DNA of 64,000 nucleotides, taken from Candidatus Baltobacteraceae bacterium (lineage in GTDB: Bacteria > Vulcanimicrobiota > Vulcanimicrobiia > Vulcanimicrobiales > Vulcanimicrobiaceae). This document shows positions 61,544 through 64,000 of the stretch, one piece after another. Below the pieces are notes generated by a model. It saw nothing but the letters and a program-made list of their open reading frames with translations, was not told the origin of the DNA and did not search any database. Each line of letters starts with the position of its first letter. The first letter of the stretch is position 1. The stretch is from the NCBI GenBank assembly GCA_035502855.1, contig DATJTX010000021.1, positions 62,001 to 126,000 of the forward strand, given 5' to 3'. A program made the position numbers and the translations under genes.

Positions 61544-61942
61544 ATGGTGCAGGCTCAGCTCGGATACGCCGCCGATGGATTGGGGGAGGGAATTGCCTAC
61601 GCGCGCCTGACGACGCGGGCGGGAGAGCGGCTTGTGCGAGTCGCCTTCCGCGTCCCGCGCCGGTGCGGTCGAGACGATCGGGTGATCGCCTACGCGGCGC
61701 TGACGGCCATCGCTTCGATGCTCCGCGAACATGGGCTGGAGCGCGCGTCGTTCGCGCTTCCCGACGCGGAACTGGTGGCCGACTGTCACGATCGTCGCGA
61801 GGTTCCGCCCCCGCTGGTCATCCCGTACGTGCGGCTGCGTTGCGCGCTCAATCGCTTTGCCGGATACGAATTGCGCGTAGCGGAAGATCTCGACCTCGAG
61901 GGCCGCGCGCGCGCCGAACTGGTGTTGCATCCCGCCGCGTAA
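61544..61942 (+). CDS. Hypothetical protein, possibly RNase H-like fold
   Basis: 132 residues from ATG 61544, immediately after the glycosyltransferase. The sequence starts as a strand-turn-strand (QLGYAADGLGEGIAYARLTTRAGERLVRVAFRV), then a helix AYAALTAIASMLREHGLERASFALPDAELV. This strand-helix order with acidic residues recalls RNase H/retroviral-like reverse folds, but the required carboxylates are not all clear. The role is unknown. Confidence 0.55.
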   Translation: MVQAQLGYAADGLGEGIAYARLTTRAGERLVRVAFRVPRRCGRDDRVIAYAALTAIASMLREHGLERASFALPDAELVADCHDRREVPPPLVIPYVRLRCALNRFAGYELRVAEDLDLEGRARAELVLHPAA

Positions 61943-62009
61943 TCGTCTTGCCCCCGGCGCCGGATCGGACGCGGCCGGGCGGCCTGAGGTCACGGCGAGG
62001 TCGTCAAGA

Positions 62010-62038
62010 TTGCGGCTTCCCGGAGGACATGATATAGT
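62010..62038 (+). promoter_or_regulatory. Sigma-70 type promoter upstream of rho
   Basis: TTGCGG (62010-62015), a 17-base spacer, and TATAGT (62033-62038) with an extended TG at 62030-62031. The rho coding region begins about 55 bases downstream. The spacing and elements fit a housekeeping promoter. Confidence 0.65.
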
Positions 62039-62093
62039 AAGCGCGTTTAATCCCCCGTACCTATGAATCGACGCTCGCGAGGCAGCCTCGCCC

Positions 62094-63590
62094 GTGATAG
62101 TGTCGCGTGTTTCATGCGTACGACTCTACGAGAGAGACACTCCTCTGCAAACGGAACATCGCCCTAACGATAATGGACGGCCGCAGAGTGGTGGTCGCCG
62201 CCGCCGCTCCCGCCGCAGACACCATTTCAACCAACAATTTCCCCAACACGACCAGTTTCCTCAAGCGGAAACCGGGCCGCCGCTTTTGACCGCCGCCGAC
62301 CTCGAAACGAAGAAGAAGGCGGAGCTCGTCGAGATCGCCGAGACCAACGAAGTCCCGCTCGGCAACCCGACGACGATGAAAAAGGACGAGATCGTCGCTG
62401 CGATTCTCACCGCCCAGCAGCAGCGCTCGGGCGTCGAGATGGCAAGCGGCATCCTCGACATCCTTCCCGAGGGCTACGGCTTCTTGCGCCGCGGCGGCTA
62501 CGTGATCGGTAACGACGACATCTACGTCAGTCAGTCGCAGATCCGGCGCTTCGAGTTGCGGCGCGGCGACATGGTCGAAGGCCAAGTCCGCCGTCCCAAG
62601 GAGAGCGAGAAGTACTACGGGCTCATTCGCGTCGATCGCGTCAACGATTTCGATCCGGAAGCCATCAAGGGCCGGCGCACGTTCGAAAAGGGCACGCCGA
62701 TCTACCCGAACGAGCGGTTCAAGCTCGAGGTGCGCTCGACCCAGCTTTCGACCCGCGTCATCGATTTGTTCTGCCCGATCGGCAAGGGTCAGCGCGCGTT
62801 GATCGTTTCGCCTCCGAAGGCCGGTAAGACGACGCTGCTCAAGAACATCGCGAATTCGATTTCGATCAACCATCCCGATGCGCACATCATCGCGCTGCTC
62901 GTGGACGAACGGCCGGAAGAAGTAACCGACATGCAGCGTACGGTCGACGGCGAAGTCGTTGCGTCGACCTTCGACGAGCACCCCGAGAATCACACGGCCG
63001 TCGCCGAGCTGACGATGGAACGCGCGAAGCGCTTGGTCGAACTTGGTAAGGACGTGGTGATCTTGCTCGACTCGATCACGCGTCTGGCTCGTGCCTACAA
63101 CCAGGTCGTGGCGAGCTCGGGCCGCACGCTCTCCGGCGGTCTCGATACCGCCTCGCTCCACAAACCCAAGCGCTTCTTCGGCGCCGCGCGCAAGATCGAA
63201 GAGGGCGGTTCGCTCACGATCATCGCGACCGCGCTGATCGAAACCGGCTCCAAGATGGATGACGTGATCTTCGAAGAGTTCAAGGGCACGGGTAACATGG
63301 AGCTCAACCTGACGCGCAAACTGGCCGAATCGCGGGTCTTCCCGGCGATCGACATCAAGCGTTCGGGTACGCGCCACGAAGAACTTCTGCTCACGACCGA
63401 AGAGATGCGCAAGATCTGGATGCTGCGCCGTGCGACGTCGGTACTCAACACCGGGGATATCACGGAAATCATTCTGGACAAGATGGCGCAGACGCGCACG
63501 AACGACGAGTTCCTGCAGTCGGTTACCAAAGAAGCGCTCTCGATGTCGCGCGGGTATGACGAATCCAACGGAAACGGCAGCAAATACTAG
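62094..63590 (+). CDS. rho: Transcription termination factor Rho
   Basis: Up to 498 residues; the N-terminal 55 residues are Arg/Gln-rich and disordered, so the exact start (GTG 62094 or later) is uncertain. Then come the Rho N-terminal helical domain (LETKKKAELVEIAE), the RNA-binding cold-shock-like domain (GYGFLRRGGYVIGNDDIYVSQSQIRRF), and the ATPase with PPKAGKTTLLKNIA near 240, LLVDERPEEVTDM, VILLDSITRLARAYN and RVFPAIDIKRSGTR. A hexameric RNA-dependent ATPase that ends transcription. Confidence 0.96.
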   Translation: MIVSRVSCVRLYERDTPLQTEHRPNDNGRPQSGGRRRRSRRRHHFNQQFPQHDQFPQAETGPPLLTAADLETKKKAELVEIAETNEVPLGNPTTMKKDEIVAAILTAQQQRSGVEMASGILDILPEGYGFLRRGGYVIGNDDIYVSQSQIRRFELRRGDMVEGQVRRPKESEKYYGLIRVDRVNDFDPEAIKGRRTFEKGTPIYPNERFKLEVRSTQLSTRVIDLFCPIGKGQRALIVSPPKAGKTTLLKNIANSISINHPDAHIIALLVDERPEEVTDMQRTVDGEVVASTFDEHPENHTAVAELTMERAKRLVELGKDVVILLDSITRLARAYNQVVASSGRTLSGGLDTASLHKPKRFFGAARKIEEGGSLTIIATALIETGSKMDDVIFEEFKGTGNMELNLTRKLAESRVFPAIDIKRSGTRHEELLLTTEEMRKIWMLRRATSVLNTGDITEIILDKMAQTRTNDEFLQSVTKEALSMSRGYDESNGNGSKY

Positions 63591-63683
63591 GCTTTATCGG
63601 ACAAAGCTGAAGCTTTGTCCGATAAAGCCGCGTGGCTCGCTGGACTTTATCCGTCAAAGCTAAAGCTTTGCCGTCTAAAGTCG
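63591..63683. repeat. Two related long hairpins downstream of rho
   Basis: Hairpin 1 (63591-63630): GGCTTTATCGGACAAAGCT and its perfect complement, 19 bp with a 2-base loop. Hairpin 2 (63644-63683): outer stem GACTTTA/TAAAGTC and inner stem CAAAGCT/AGCTTTG with internal mismatches. Both share the ends CTTTA and the CAAAGCT centre, so they are copies of one element. There is no U-tract; they could stop transcription or protect the 3' end. Confidence 0.65.
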
Positions 63684-63717
63684 CTCGCTCACGCTGCGCT
63701 GGTATCGTTATCGACGT

Positions 63718-64000
63718 ATGCGGCTGAACAAATACATCGCGCAGGCGGGCGTTGCGTCGAGGCGGCGTGCCGACGAATTGATCGCGCGGGGAAAGGTGCG
63801 GGTCAACGGCAAGGTCGTCCGGGAACTGGGCACGATCGTCGTGCCCGAGGATCTCGTCGACGTGAGCGGCACCGCCATCAGGCCGGTCGAGGAGAGCGCC
63901 TATCTGGTGCTACACAAGCCGGCGGGCGTCATGACGACGATGCGGGATCCGCAAGGTCGCCGTACGGTTGCTGATCTGCTTCCCAAGCGCACGCCGCGCC
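63718..64000 (+). CDS. rRNA pseudouridine synthase, RsuA/RluB type (3' end outside window)
   Basis: 94 codons are visible before the window ends. The frame starts MRLNKYIAQAGVASRRRADELIARGKVRVNG, an S4 RNA-binding domain, and continues with ESAYLVLHKPAGVMTTMRDPQGRRTV, the opening of the RsuA/RluB/E/F catalytic domain. The catalytic Asp (GRLD motif) lies beyond the edge. It probably modifies 23S rRNA (RluB-like), but the subfamily cannot be set from this part. Confidence 0.9.
   Translation, partial: MRLNKYIAQAGVASRRRADELIARGKVRVNGKVVRELGTIVVPEDLVDVSGTAIRPVEESAYLVLHKPAGVMTTMRDPQGRRTVADLLPKRTPR

Overview
The window is 64 kb of high-GC bacterial chromosome, densely coding and without rRNA. A chaperone/usher pair, a beta-barrel protein ending in Phe and a lipoprotein-type secreted protease point to a cell with an outer membrane. 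The order tilS-hpt-ftsH and the general protein character fit an uncultured diderm of Terrabacteria affinity, for example Eremiobacterota/Vulcanimicrobiota (WPS-2). That placement is inference: no marker was searched.

Layout. 0-10.9 kb: a two-component pair, a beta-barrel protein, a 3-hydroxybutyrate dehydrogenase-like SDR, a GAF-EAL c-di-GMP phosphodiesterase, a secreted protein, an S53 (sedolisin) protease, a class II aldolase-like protein and a DUF1330-like protein. 10.9-19.6 kb: a genomic island bounded by a 19-bp direct repeat, one copy of which is the anticodon arm of an intact tRNA-Ser(UGA). It carries a translationally coupled five-gene operon and a HigBA-type toxin-antitoxin pair, with no recognisable integrase. 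The operon holds a UPF1-like helicase fused to the TOPRIM half of a type IA topoisomerase, a second protein with the rest of the topoisomerase core, and a third protein joining the missing active-site tyrosine motif (TYPRTD) to a restriction-endonuclease-like domain. Two unidentified, possibly immunity-like proteins follow. This is the most novel object in the window.

19.6-38.6 kb: carbonic anhydrase and a chaperone-usher pair, then a fluoride-response region. Four fluoride (crcB-motif) riboswitches are recognisable by a conserved core, covarying stems and a loop-to-3'-strand pseudoknot. They precede (i) a Nudix hydrolase, (ii) a coiled-coil protein plus two MutS-like ATPases, (iii) a minus-strand operon with a dynamin-like GTPase, and (iv) a hydrogenase-4-like membrane complex whose large subunit has lost its NiFe cysteines. 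Two DUF190 genes flank the region. Two switches end in intrinsic terminators and two appear to mask the ribosome binding site. No crcB/fluC fluoride channel gene is in the window.

38.6-64 kb: mainly housekeeping. It includes glutathionyl-hydroquinone reductase, cytochrome c, a DUF2249-Crp/Fnr regulator, a fatty acid hydroxylase, serS and moeA (overlapping divergent start codons), hisC, a metallophosphoesterase, a thioesterase, smpB, tilS, hpt, a 3 x 114-bp structured tandem repeat, ftsH, two M16-like proteins without the metal site, three glycosyltransferases, a CPBP protease, rsmA, a 3D-domain wall protein, rho, and the start of an rRNA pseudouridine synthase cut by the window edge.
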